Shown: positions 51,104 through 62,454, counted from the stretch's first letter. The stretch is DNA of 64,000 nucleotides from Bactericera cockerelli (GCA_024516035.1 CM044961.1:7292428-7356427); one strand, 5' to 3'. Program-made: numbers and translations. Notes: generated by a model not told the origin, from the letters alone.

Positions 51104-52149
51104 GTGAAAGGGATTTAAATTAATCCCGCGTGAAGAAAAAAATCCCAGTTGATAAGGGATTATTTATCCCTGCCAATTTTTTGTGCATGTTTTTGTAATA
51201 GAAAGTGAAGCCATAGAGTTTGAAGTAATGGAGACGTCATAACGTATATCTCATGGGTAATAAATCTGTCCCATAACAGACTGTACAGTGTACAGTATGG
51301 CTACCGTTATTGTCTTCAAAGGCATGCGAGAAGAAAAAAATATTTTCTTAATGTTACGATTTCCTCTGTGTGAAAACTAAACAAGATGGCCGATTTTACG
51401 GGACAGGTTCGAGGCATTACGAGTTCTCCTTTTACTTATTTCTCTATGGAAGTAGCGCAGTATTTTACCTTTAGGAGTGTTTAGGGATACTTTAGTTACT
51501 ATCGAAATTTAAAAAAACAAACCATTATCTATATAGACTTGGGGTTTCTTATATGGAGCCCTGAGTCAATATTCAATATTTCACCATAGCAGTCGAATGT
51601 TATGTTAACTAAAACAAACAAATGATAACACATACATATATGACAATTCACGGAAATTGTAGTTTTTTTTTATTATTTCTATTATTGATGGTCAAGAAAC
51701 GGCTTTACCTAAGTATATTGACTGTAATTAAAACAAAGGTACCTAGTATTAAATTTCTGTACTTTTAATTTTTACCTTGAGATTAAAATGTTCGTAGAAG
51801 ACCATGGAAGTGGTGTGTATGACCATATATGTTAACATGCACCACCATAATCTATTAAAAGATAGATATATAGAAAATGTTTGTAGGTAATATTCTATTA
51901 CCTATTTCAAAGTCTGTAATTTAGTAAATAATGCTTTAGTTGTTTCTTCAATATATTTTTTCAATTTTATTTTTAAAATCACATGATATTTAGATGTTAC
52001 AAGTATTGTATAGTTTTTTTTAAATAAATTATTGATGAAGTCTAGTTGTTAGAAAACATACGAGATTTCTTTTATGTTGGAATTTGTCGTATGTGTAAAA
52101 AAATTATGTGTATTTTTTTTAAATCGCATAATATGATTTATAAAGCGAG
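51104..52149. other. 3' flank, presumed PGAP1 3' UTR and beyond
   Basis: AT-rich with several AATAAA-like signals, for example GTAATAAATC near 51260 and AAATAAATTA near 52023. I cannot choose a poly-A site. Confidence 0.45.
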
Positions 52150-52490
52150 TTGACGGTTATTTTATTAGACAATACTCAAATCTAGAATTAGCGCGACAGA
52201 GGTAGCTATTACAAGAACGTCTTTCAATTTTTCCCTTAGGGCGGAATTAATAGACAACATCAATAACTTAAGTCGTTGGTAAGTGTCGGTTTTCCCTATC
52301 TTACACAGTACGCAATCCGTGACTTAGCGCCACAGAGGTATTACAAAAACGTCTATTAATTTCGCCCTTAGTCTAGTTGCAAAATTAAGAGGCGTTCTGT
52401 AATACCTCTTAGGAACTTGAGTATCAATTAAATGGAAAAGTTGAGACCTCACTCAAAAGAGTCGGATTTCGTTTTGAATTTCGCCCTAAA
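52150..52490. mobile_element. Harbinger-like MITE cluster, copy 4 within decayed copies
   Basis: The intact 129-bp copy is 52239-52367, flanked by TTA on both sides. To the left (52150-52235) and right (52375-52487) are diverged relatives (GCGCGACAGAGGTAGCTATT; GGCGTTCTGTAATACCTCT ... TTTCGCCC). Confidence 0.88.
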
Positions 52491-53120
52491 TTTCTCATCA
52501 GAAAATCTACTGTCTTCTAGTATTTTTTAACTTTTTTTTTAAGTATATTTCTAGTTTCTTGTTCTTTCATCCCCCTACATTTATAGTATTGAAAATCAAT
52601 TTAGAATTAGATATTTCAACATTTTGAGTTTACCTAATTTTATTTTTCTTGAATTTTTAGCTTTCTTTAACGTATACTTTATTTTAAGTGTTTTTCTAGG
52701 TTGTCGTTTATGTATTTATGATATCTTTTTTTAAACCTTGCCATTTTCAATCCCACCTATCTCTTTTTTTTTCAATTTTCTGTACTTGCCTCTGTATCTT
52801 AGTGCCATTTCTTTTTCTCGTTTATTTTTTTAATTTTTTTTATTCAACCTTATAATTAAATTGACAGTCTTCTAGATCGTAATTAGTAAAGTCAATTGTC
52901 TTTTTCTCAAGTCCTACCTTAACTAAAACCCCACCAATAGTATCTTATACTCACAACCTTTAGATACCTTTTTCTAAGAGCCATATTTTCTTTTTCAGTT
53001 TACAATATTTTTTTAGTTTTTTTGTGTCTTTTAGTTTGATTTTTATAGTTCAGTCAAAGTTTAAAGTTGAACCAATAATATATCATATTTTTGTTCTTCA
53101 TTTCCGGTGAACGCAACATT
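52491..53120. other. AT-rich sequence, nothing recognised
   Basis: Pyrimidine-rich on the plus strand, without ORFs or families. Confidence 0.4.
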
Positions 53121-53124
53121 TTAT

Positions 53125-53230
53125 GGGCAAGCTACAACACAGACCACAAGCGTCTACAATAGCTCCTGTTTCTTGGCTACGAAATAAAAATAGCTGTAAA
53201 ATACTCATCTTGAAAGAAAAAAAAATGTTT
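53125..53230 (+). mobile_element. SINE family C 3' end
   Basis: GGGCAAGCTACAACACAGAC, CCACAAGCGTCTAC and TTGGCTACGAAATAAAAATA, followed by an A-rich tail. Confidence 0.75.
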
Positions 53231-53810
53231 GACAGTTTGGTTCGGCCCTAATGTTTGGTTAATGAGAATTACAGTGTTGCAATGAATGCAATGTGCAATA
53301 CTGATTTAATATTAGACCTTATTATTTTACCGATAGACTGGAAGAGATATTTCTTTTGTTGATTTTGAAATATAGTTCCATTAAAGTTCTTATGGAAGAT
53401 TTATCAATTTTTACAGATTCATCTGAAAACTAATTTCAATTTATTTATTATCCTTTTTGCCCTTTACTCGTACATTGCTTTTCATGACATCACTTTCCTT
53501 ACCTGTAAGAAATATAAAATAATGGAATCGTCTAAAACTAGGCCACTTTTTTGTGTTAACATTATTCAAGACAGCAAGGCTGATGATTATTTTGAAACTA
53601 GTGTTTATGTACAGTAAATCATATAACAGAAAGTGAGAAGTTTTACTAGATGTACTTGTACATATTATATGTTCGCCTCAAATTACTCTCGTAAGAAACT
53701 TTTCAAGTAAAGTTACAGTAATGTAGTGTAATTTATTTGTTTTGAAAATAAACAACGAATATGAATTAGTTTTGAACAATTTAGTGTTTTCCTTTGATAA
53801 ATAATATTTT
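53231..53810. other. AT-rich sequence, nothing recognised
   Basis: AAAATAAACAACG near 53745 is a possible poly-A signal region. No coding frame. Confidence 0.4.
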
Positions 53811-53814
53811 ACCA

Positions 53815-53925
53815 CTCAGGCTTAATTTGAGTAGCTGGTTGGTGAGATTCCAGCGAATGGAGGGAGTTCCCCATGGTGATATGACCATGCAGTTGAAAGC
53901 GACGTTACATCCAAATAAGGAAAGT
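53815..53925 (+). mobile_element. 5S-derived SINE body fragment
   Basis: CCAGCGAATGGAGGGAGTTC, then GATATGACCATGCAGTTGAA and AGCGACGTTACATCC. Confidence 0.65.
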
Positions 53926-53996
53926 AAAAAAGTTACGACAAACACCGCTAGGTCAAGTCAAACTTGAAACCCGTGAGTCATGGTTGCCTATTTGTA

Positions 53997-54197
53997 TGTC
54001 CCGGTAGCTCAGTGGTAAAGGCAGCACTCTGTGAATCCACAGTTCGTGGGTTCGAAACCCAGCCGGGACATGACAAGTTATCCTCCATTTGGGATTTTTA
54101 CCACATAATAATATGTCTTGGGCTTATTGCTGGAATAATGGGGCTTTAATAGTCTTAATCGGACAGTATAAATAAGGCGATATTATTATTATTTTAA
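53997..54197 (+). mobile_element. SINE family A, complete
   Basis: Head GTCCCGGTAGCTCAGTGGTA to GAAACCCAGCCGGGACA, tail GGGCTTATTGCTGGAATAAT and AAATAAGGCGATATTATT. Confidence 0.88.
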
Positions 54198-54720
54198 CGC
54201 AAACACTTGAATACATACACACACTCACACTGACAAAGTTGACACACACAGCCACACGTATATTTATCATCTATTGTGAGCGTTACAAAAAAACCAAATG
54301 TAGACCGCAAGATTTTTCTCAGAAGACACACAAGTTCCTATCTACTTGAAAGTTATGGCAAACCCAGCTAAGAGAAGCTTGAAACTTGTGAGTCACTCAA
54401 AATATCATCACTCGCAAAAACCAGAATGTACACATCAGCTTTTTTCTCGCAAGAAGCATAGTTAAGTAACTCACCCACCTTCTCTCACCTTCTAGGAAAA
54501 GTTATGGCAAACCCAGCTAAGAGAATCTCGAAACTCGTGACTCACTCAAATATCTTCACTTACAAAAACCCAAATTATTATTATTATTATACAACACTTT
54601 ATTAGATATAAATGGACATTATGTACAGATTGTACAGTACAAATAATTATTTTAACAATAAAAAAAAAATGTAAAAAATATATACAATAAAAATGAAAAA
54701 GAATAGAAAATATATAGAAT
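54198..54720. other. Intergenic sequence with a small direct repeat
   Basis: AGTTATGGCAAACCCAGCTA with AGAGAA and ACTCACTCAAA occurs at about 54350 and 54490. No gene. Confidence 0.4.
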
Positions 54721-54727
54721 ATAATAT

Positions 54728-54800
54728 ACCTTGTTTATACTGCCAAGGTAAGACTGAAAAGTCCCTTTACTCCAGCAGTCAAACAGCAGTTTTTTATATA
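54728..54800 (-). mobile_element. SINE family I tail
   Basis: ATACCTTGTTTATACTGCCA and CCCTTTACTCCAGCAGTCAA are the inverse of 7010-7065. Confidence 0.65.
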
Positions 54801-54839
54801 AAAATATATGTCCTAACTAAAGGGCGGGGCCATGGCAAT

Positions 54840-55045
54840 AAAAAGACCAGTGTCTCGCTAGAGAACTATAAACAGAGAACGGACTAGCCAACCCTAACAA
54901 GTCAGGCTAGCTTGCAGTTTCCCAAGGGTTTGCTGAATGGCTCATAAAGAAAAAGTCCCAGTTCTCACGATGGTTGATCGCACATAGAAATACATGGTTC
55001 AGGACGATCCAATTTTTCCAATTACGTTAGCTGGAGATCATCACT
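54840..55045 (+). repeat. Repeat L, copy 2
   Basis: GACCAGTGTCTCGCTAGAGA, CTAACAAGTCAGGCTAGCTT and ACGATGGTTGATCGCACATA match 21895-22100. Confidence 0.75.
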
Positions 55046-55197
55046 TCCCAGAACAGAGATACAATCATACAATTCAAAAGAATAATTATTACCTATTTAT
55101 TAATGTTTTTCTTGTACAAATATACATATGTACGTATGTGGTACAAAGTAAAAATACAAACATAGAAATACCTTCAAAAAAATAATAATAAATATAC

Positions 55198-55410
55198 AAA
55201 ATATAAAATACCCTAATAAAGCAACATCAGAACTCATCATCTTGAGACTCCCTCTTCCAGCGCTCCAGTTGAGATGGCATCCCAGAACTCCTGAACACTG
55301 TATGGACAAATATTTATCAGTTGGGATTTTAGAGTTCCTTTGAAAGCAGTAGAAGTTAGAGACTTGAGACACTCAGGAAGGGCATTATATATTTAAATGC
55401 CCTCACCTAA
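55198..55410 (-). mobile_element. LINE ORF2 C-terminal fragment
   Basis: On the minus strand a frame from about 55393 to the TGA at 55241 reads IYNALPECLKSLTSTAF, KGTLKSQLI and YSVQEFWDAIS, typical of Jockey-type ORF2 ends. An in-frame TAA near 55398 closes it upstream. An AT-rich tail follows to the left. Confidence 0.75.
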
Positions 55411-55637
55411 CAAGGATTTATGGATCCTATACAGAAAACTAAATTACAATTTCATTAAGTTTCATTCAATACCCCACTCGATAGGTTTTACAATACAATA
55501 CTCTGTTTATCCTGCAAGAATGAGACTAAGGGATGAATTATGAAACAGGATTAAAGTTAAGATAAGCTAGACTGTCCCTCAAGTCGAACACAGTGAAAAT
55601 CATTACACATTATTCTCGAATAATTCATTTATAATTA

Positions 55638-55982
55638 CCGTCGAACCTGGATCTAATGGACTCGGATATAAAAGAAACCTCTTTTTTATAGAGAAAATCT
55701 CAGGTCATTGCGTCACTTGTTTATCATGTGTAATAGAGAACTGGCTATATTAGAAACCTCTTTATTATACATAGAGGAAATTTCAGGTCCCTGCGTCACT
55801 TGTTTAGAAAGTGTAATAGAGAACTGGCTATATTAGAAACCTCTTTATTATACATAGAGGAAATCTCAGGTCCCTGCGTAACTTGTTTAGAAAGTGTAAT
55901 AGAGAACTGGCTGTATTAAAAATCTCTTTATGATAGAATTTTTGCTCTGTCCCTTGGGTTCTATTATATCCAGGTTCGACTG
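55638..55982. mobile_element. Pogo-like MITE with three internal ~83-bp repeats
   Basis: The ends are (CC/CA)GTCGAACCTGGATxTAAT in inverted orientation, flanked by TA at 55636-55637 and 55983-55984. Inside, ATAGAGAACTGGCTATATTA, GAAACCTCTTTATTATACAT and CAGGTCCCTGCGTCACTTGT recur three times. Confidence 0.85.
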
Positions 55983-56489
55983 TATATTGATTGACATGGT
56001 AAACAAACTCAAACTCGTTAGGTACCAAGTCTATAAATCGACTCTAAGGGTCGTATGCAGAGTCCTCACTGTAGGGATGCCTGGGTCATTTGTCCCTTCA
56101 GCTGATTTTGTTATTCAGAGACGTTTGTTTAAAGCGTCTGTGCGCAAGTGCATTCAGATGTTTCTTTAATAAATAATTGTCAAGGTCAAAGTATTCCCTA
56201 TAGCAAGCTCGGGACCACCCTACAGTGAACCCTATAGGGATTACTAAATCGTCTCTGCATACCAGCCTAAATAAATCCAATTTTAGTCCGGTTTATGTGA
56301 CTGCACCCCCAAAAGGTTTTCCCATCGACCTCTCCTAGTCTCCAGTCTCCAGGCAACTCCAGTTCCAGATCTGAACCATTTACAAGGTGACCAAGTTTTT
56401 TTTTTTTTTTGTTGAAAAAATCAGAATCAATTCTTTGGAACATTATAAGACTAAAACAATCTCAGATCATTTTTTCGAAAAATGCCCTT

Positions 56490-57120
56490 GAATACAAATG
56501 AATCGGTCCAAAGAGAAAGAACCTCAGTCCAAAAATCGATTTTTTGGGAAATCGAAAAAAACTGATTAACTTTAAAAGTTCTCATTAAAAAAAAAATGAA
56601 AAATATGTGGCTAAACTACTTACTATAAGATATGTACAACCAAAATATTTTGATTTTATATGTAACACAAGACAAGATATCAGCACTTTTGTGTCATGGA
56701 CTTAGGTTCTTTCTCTTTGGAACGGTGGACTGAGGTTCTTTCTCTTTGCTTTGTCAACTTTAAGAGGGATGATATGACATAAAAACCATATTTTAAAGGA
56801 AGAATTAAACATTAATTTGTAAATAATAATTACTTTTTGTATTTGAGAGTTATTTCGGAGAGTCCTGATAAAGTAAATCAAATAAAAAACGTAAACAAAT
56901 ATCAGCTGATAACGGACATTCGGAAGAGAAAGAACCTCAGTCCTGGACTGAGGTTCTTTCTCTTTGGAAAAAAAAAAATACCACATCGAAAAACACGGAA
57001 AGGGATCAAAAATTAGGTTGTTTATGCGTGGATCCAATGTATTTATGTTCGTAGAATTCAAATCTGACTCTAACTCAAAATCGTAAATTTTGGACTGAGG
57101 TTCTTTCTCTTTGGACCCAT
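56490..57120. mobile_element. Unclassified element with six copies of one ~22-bp motif
   Basis: The motif GGACTGAGGTTCTTTCTCTT (plus TGGA) occurs on the plus strand at 56698, 56727, 56945 and 57092, and inverted at 56507-56530 and 56922-56943. The outer two copies, with TGAATCGGTCC / GGACCCATTCA flanks, form inverted ends. No ORF of known type inside. Confidence 0.7.
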
Positions 57121-57215
57121 TCAAATATGGACAAAATAATAACTCAGTTTTGAATGCAGTTTGTTATTTACTTGGGACATTTACAAGAATATTTATGTAT
57201 GTAGGTAAACAATAA

Positions 57216-57360
57216 AATAATATCGCCTTATTTATACTTCCCGACTAGGACGAATAAGTCCCATTATTCCATGGTAACCCCAAGACACATTATTATGTGG
57301 TCAAAATCTCAAATGGGAATATAACTTGTTATGTCTCGGCCGGGTTTCGATTCTGCGACT
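57216..57360 (-). mobile_element. SINE family A, minus strand, head cut by a LINE
   Basis: ATATCGCCTTATTTATACTT, CCCATTATTCC, GGATATAACTTGTTATGTC-like body, then CTCGGCCGGGTTTCGATTCT. It breaks at the hairpin at 57360. Confidence 0.8.
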
Positions 57361-57405
57361 TCTGGATTACCAGAACTAATAATAATTAGTTCTGGTAATC
57401 CAGAA

Positions 57406-59935
57406 CAAGATTTAATCCTGTGTGTGTGTTATTTCCCTCCACCAGTAAATCACGAAACTCTAAAGGACTTTGTACAAAATGTCGGCCAACAAAATTATTT
57501 TTACAACGAAAGAATTATGCTTCTAGGAGATTTCAATCTCCCTGAATTTAGTGATCCTAACCTAGGCCACTCAATCGCTGTGACGTACTTAGAAGAACTG
57601 GTTAACCTATATAACCTAGAATCAATTAATAAGGTGCAAAATAAAAAAGGCCGTATTCTTGACCTTTGTCTGACCAATTTTTCACAGTACAATGTCACGC
57701 GCAAAAAATGCGCAGATATCAGTGTTGAAAAAGCTCAAGGTCTTGTGAAACCAGTTGGACACCACCCGCCTTTGGTAATTGATATAAGCCTACATAAAAT
57801 CAGCTATGCTTCAAGTTCAACTGATTTTCAGCAAAAAAATGACGAAAAGAAAACATACAATTTTAAGAAAGCAGATTACAACGGAATCCGCCTTGAACTT
57901 GAAAATCTCAAATGGCAAAAACTTTCAACTCAGTAGACCCCGACCCTAATGCACAACTTGAAATATTTATAGAAAAACTAAAAGCTGTTTTAGATAAATA
58001 CATTCCCTTATTTCCTTCTACAAAAAGAAAACAAAAATTCCCTTCATGGTGGAATTTCGAGACAAAAAAAACTGTACAAAAGTAAAGAACGATTACGAAA
58101 AATTAAACAAAAATCCAAGAAACAAGAAAATAAATACCACCTAGTTAGAAAACAATGCAAAAAAGAAATTCGAAATGATTTTAACTCTTACATCGAAAAT
58201 GTGACAAACAATTTAAAAACAGATCCCTCTCTCTTCTGGAAATATTTCAAAGAAAAAAAAGGGTCATCAAAAAAGTCGGTTTTAAAATACAAAGGGGCTG
58301 ATTTAAAAAATCCACAAGAAATAGCAGATGCCTTTGCAGAGCACTTCATATCCGCTCATAACCATAGTGTATCCACAAACATAAGAGTAAACCCAGAAAT
58401 CGAAAACACCAATAATAAACACCTACACATCGAACAGATAACGGAAAATGAAATTGTTCAAGCAATCAAAAATATTCCTCAAAATAAATCGCCAGGTACA
58501 GATGGTTTGCCACCTATATTATTTAAAAAATGCATTGAACAACTTAAAACACCCTTAACATACATATTGAATACATCGATAAAAATGTCTATCTTCCCTG
58601 ATCTCCTAAAAGAGTCCATTATTATTCCCGTCCCAAAGAAGGGATCACCCATAGACATTGAAAATCATAGGCCTATATCCACGTTAAACACCATAGCCAA
58701 AATTTACGAGAACGTTCTTTACGATAGACTATGTCCATATATTATAAACATTATTACTCCAAATCAGCATGGTTTCGTAACAAAAAAATCTACTGTCAGT
58801 AATCTAGTTGAATTTACCGATTACACAGCACATGTATTGGCTCAAAAAGGACAAGTTGATGTACTATACGGAGAATATTATGAAATGTTTTGACTCGATA
58901 TTTCATGATGCAATTCTTAATGCACTATCTGTCTCAGGTTTCTCACCCCCCCTTACAGATTTCCTTGAATCCTATCTAAAACATCGTAAAAATACTGTAC
59001 TCTACGATAATTTCAAATCAAAACAATTTACACCACCATCAGGAGTTGTACAGGGTAGCAAATTATCAAGCATACTTTTCATTTTAACATTCAATGACAT
59101 CAAAAATCATATCAAACACTCAGAATTTAAAATGTATGCTGACGATCTCAAGCTTTATAAAAATATAACATCTCAGCTAGATTGCACTTTACTAGAAAGA
59201 GACATAGTAAATATTCAAACATGGCTGAAATCAATAGGACTTACATTTCATCCGGATAAGTGCTACAAAATGACATACATAGCAAACAATACAAACAAAA
59301 TTTCATATACCTACAAAATTAACAGTACAGATCTGACAGAGATAGAATACTACAGAGACCTGGGCATCACATTTACACCTACACTATCTTGGAATAACCA
59401 TATCACGGAAATAACCAAAAAATCTCTCCGTAAACTGGGCATGATCATACGGTACTGTAAACCAATTAACGATATCGATGCTATAACAACTCTCTATAAG
59501 TCCCTTGTTCGATCAACTATAGAATATGGCTCTGTGATATGGAGTCCCAAAACCAAAAAAGATAAGAAATCCATTGAAGACATTCAGGCTCGATTCGTGC
59601 GCTATCTATTTCAAAAATGCAATGGTTTTTATCCAACTTACCCTAATAACATATCATACGACCTGTTATCTGAACACCTTCCCATTGAAAAACTGGACAC
59701 AAGATTTACAAATAATCAACTAATATTTTTGAAGAAATCTCTCAACTACGAAATAGATAGCCATTACATCTTATCAAAAATCAGTTTTAAAATCCCAAAT
59801 CATAGACTTCGAATAGATCCTTCCACACTATTCAATGTCCCAAGATACAATTTAGATCTCTTGTATAAATCACCAATAATCACTGCTATGAGAACCTACA
59901 ATGATTTAAACGAAAAACCAGATTTATTTTTATAA
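57406..59935 (+). pseudogene. LINE ORF2 (partial endonuclease and reverse transcriptase), several frame breaks
   Basis: The endonuclease part shows VCYFPPPVNHETL, MLLGDFNLPEFSDP and VGHHPPLVIDI (the usual SDH is changed). Frames change at about 57935, between 58065 and 58200, and near 58865-58890. The RT shows KSPGTDGLPPILFKK, ENHRPISTLNTIAKIYE, QHGFVTKKSTVSNL, CFDSIFHDAI, PSGVVQGSKLSSILF and the catalytic YADDLKLY, ending at 59935. Confidence 0.92.
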
Positions 59936-60014
59936 TATACAAAGTTACCACACTGCGTTAGTAATTGCCTTATTCAATCAGTCACATGATTGAATCAGGT
60001 GTAAACGCAGTATA

Positions 60015-60049
<35 letters not shown>
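57406..60049 (+). mobile_element. 5'-truncated Jockey/CR1-type LINE
   Basis: It starts inside the endonuclease domain and ends in an A-run of about 31 bases (60019-60049). It is the longest copy of the family also found at 5808 and 20165. The left edge adjoins a 21-bp inverted repeat. Confidence 0.92.
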
Positions 60050-60051
<2 letters not shown>

Positions 60052-60164
60052 ATTATTCCGTGTCCATGAGATAGGCACAGCAAACCTATATCACGGTGGT
60101 GAGAAGATTTTATGTACGCCTAGATCCAATCACTAGGCTCCTTACAAACAAAACCAAGGCTTTA

Positions 60165-60275
60165 AAAGAAAAAAATATGATAAAAATTGAAATCGGAGCA
60201 AAAAAATATTTTTTTTATTACAAAAACGAACACAATACTTCCGATTTCTAATATTAGAAATTTATCGCAAGTGAA
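60165..60275 (-). repeat. Repeat K, inverted copy
   Basis: GAAATCGGAGCAAAAAAATA, TTACAAAAACGAACACAATA and TTCCGATTTCTAATATTAGA. Confidence 0.65.
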
Positions 60276-60284
60276 ATAATAATG

Positions 60285-60375
60285 TTGTTGTTGTCCATTG
60301 ATGCTTTTTGGTTTTACCCTCCATTCGCTGGGAATCGTAGGAGCTACCCACATTAGCCACTGAGCTACTAGGGCG
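60285..60375 (-). mobile_element. 5S-derived SINE and tRNA-like remnant
   Basis: GGTTTTACCCTCCATTCGCT and GAGCTACCCACATTAGCC are inverse body pieces; CACTGAGCTACTAGGGCGAG is a tRNA-like D-arm remnant. Confidence 0.5.
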
Positions 60376-60579
60376 AGACTTACACAGATACACAGGTATT
60401 GCCGCTAATGATAAATGCTGAATTTGTGTGTTGGTCAACTTCTTGGGTTTTCCCAGTCGGATGATATACGATTCTGAATTCCTATTATGAGCTGGTGCAA
60501 TGACGCTATGACGTATTTAGTTGTCTTAAAAAATGCGAAGACCGGTTTTGGGTTAAAAAAAAAAAACCATCACGTGCAG

Positions 60580-61350
60580 AAGTAGCTTGATCGATAAGGC
60601 GGCGGGCGGACTTGTACCCTGGAGGTCAATGGTTCCAGTCCCAAGTTTAGGAAAAATTTAGTAAAGCGAGTTTAACTACAGGTAACGAGATGATGTTAGG
60701 ATGTCTTATTAACCTTCCCTTTGACGCCGAGTAAGGATCCCACAAAGGGGAAATTTGCGGTGGCTCTCTGTTTACAAAGAAAAATACATTCTCAAGTTAG
60801 ATTTTTTATTACGTATAGTATTTAGTTTGATTTATTTAACTGTATCTTCATAATAATAATAATATCGCCTTATTTATACTGTCTGACTAGGACTATTTAG
60901 TCCCATTATTCCGGCAGTAAGCCCAAGACGTATTATTATGTGGTAAAAATTCCAAATGGGAGGATAACTTGTCACGTCCCGGCTGGGTTTCGAACCCGCG
61001 ACCTCTGGAATCTCTGGATTCACAAAGTGCCGCCTTTATCACTAGGCTTCATACAACAAACATGTCATCGTTCTTCTCCCGACACATGGTGCCTACCAGG
61101 CTCGATGCATTTCCACGCTGGACTGCCAGTGACAGTCGTTGGCGTAAGAATGCCCCTGGTATCACCACATGTGCGTTGTAACTTATCAGAAAGATTTGTA
61201 GATTTGTAAACCGAGAGCCACCGCAAATTTCCGATCTTTGGCATCTTTACTCGGTTTCATATGACATATTTATGACATCCTACATCTCATTATACCTGTA
61301 GTTGTGACATCACGAAAGTGATTAACACAAATGTGATAACTTTGTTTTGT
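60580..61350 (+). mobile_element. SINE E split by a TA-flanked DNA element that holds a SINE A
   Basis: SINE E parts are 60580-60676 and 61311-61350 (GTTGTGACATCACGAAAGTG). Between them, element Y (60679-61308) has ends CAGGTAACGAGATGATG... and an inverse with CTACATCTCATTATACCTG, flanked by TA. Within Y is a minus-strand SINE A (60851-61050). Confidence 0.85.
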
Positions 61351-61558
61351 GTGGAAACTGTAGCAGGCGGCGGCACCTATTTGGGTTTTCCTAAAATGAT
61401 ATCTGAGACCTAAAATTCCTCCAATGACGCATTCATAATGACAAAACTATCTGGAAAAACTGGATTTCCAGTAGTCACTGGAACAGTGGAACTGGAACAT
61501 AATTTTTCATACCATACACAATACACCGATCAATACATAAGAAATCTAGATAATATCA

Positions 61559-62075
61559 GTGCACTGGTAGTCAAGTGGTTAACGCGCTAGTCTGGTAATC
61601 CAGGTAGCGTACGGTTGGTTCAAATCCCACGCAGTGCATGAATTTTTCCTCATTAATTAGCGCTTGATAAGCTCACTGGTTAGCGCGCGATTAGCTCAGT
61701 GGTTAAGCACTCGCTTGCCATGCGGAAGATCCTGGGTTCGATTCCCCGTGCCGACAAAAATTTGTATTCTTAATTTGGTTACAATTGTTTGTAAGGGATA
61801 CCTTCCGGTGCGCTCGTGTTGACCCAGCACCTAATTGGGAAGTATTGTGTCACTTCTCGCCCATCGGAAGGGAGGCATACTACGGGATGGGCAGGCTACA
61901 ACACAGACCACAAGCGTCTCCAGTAGCTCCTGTTTCATGGCTACGAAATAAAAAAGCTGTGAAAGACTCGTCTTTAAATAAAAAAATAAAAAAAACTCTG
62001 AGGGTAAGGTGGTAGAAAATGCTTTAGGCATTAACCTCGCCTGCTGGTTACCTTCCACTGACGAGTATTATTATT
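61559..62075 (+). mobile_element. SINE B split by SINE C
   Basis: The SINE B head GTGCACTGGTAGTCAAGTGG is at 61559 and its tail (GTAAGGTGGTAGAAAATGCT, TTAACCTCGCCTGCTGG) at 61995-62075. Between lies SINE C (about 61684-61990) with tRNA-like head GCGCGATTAGCTCAGTGGTT, CCTGGGTTCGATTCCCCG and body GACCCAGCACCTAATTGGGA, TTCATGGCTACGAAATAAAA. Confidence 0.85.
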
Positions 62076-62450
62076 ATTATAAACTAGATCACTAGATCTT
62101 CCATGCTGTATTGTGACATACTGGTAAGTGCTAGGTAAGTAATCCAGCATCTATCAGGTATATATCTTTGATTGTAACATCCAAGACCTGTTTCTGTCGC
62201 ATACCTGTCATAATTCCGCAGCCTATTCGGATTTACATACTTACTTATGGAAATTCGATACATATCTGGATTATCTCGCTACGGATACAAATATGTAGCT
62301 ATGAAAACAAATATTTAGCGATGAAACAAGTATCTTGCTAATGTAAATATAATGATTGGCAGTATTGACACTGACCTACCACAGTAATATGGAAACAGGT
62401 AGTAATAATAAAAATACTTAATTAACTAATTAATATAGAAAGTAATATAG
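62076..62450. other. AT-rich sequence, nothing recognised
   Basis: No coding or family signal. Confidence 0.4.
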
Positions 62451-62454
62451 TGTG

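Noticed and set aside
49588..50139. Minus-strand ORF of 183 codons
   Set aside because: It is the antisense of the low-complexity PGAP1 tail and shows no domain.
61688..61757. Glycine-type tRNA-like sequence
   Set aside because: The acceptor ends do not pair and the SINE C body follows directly.
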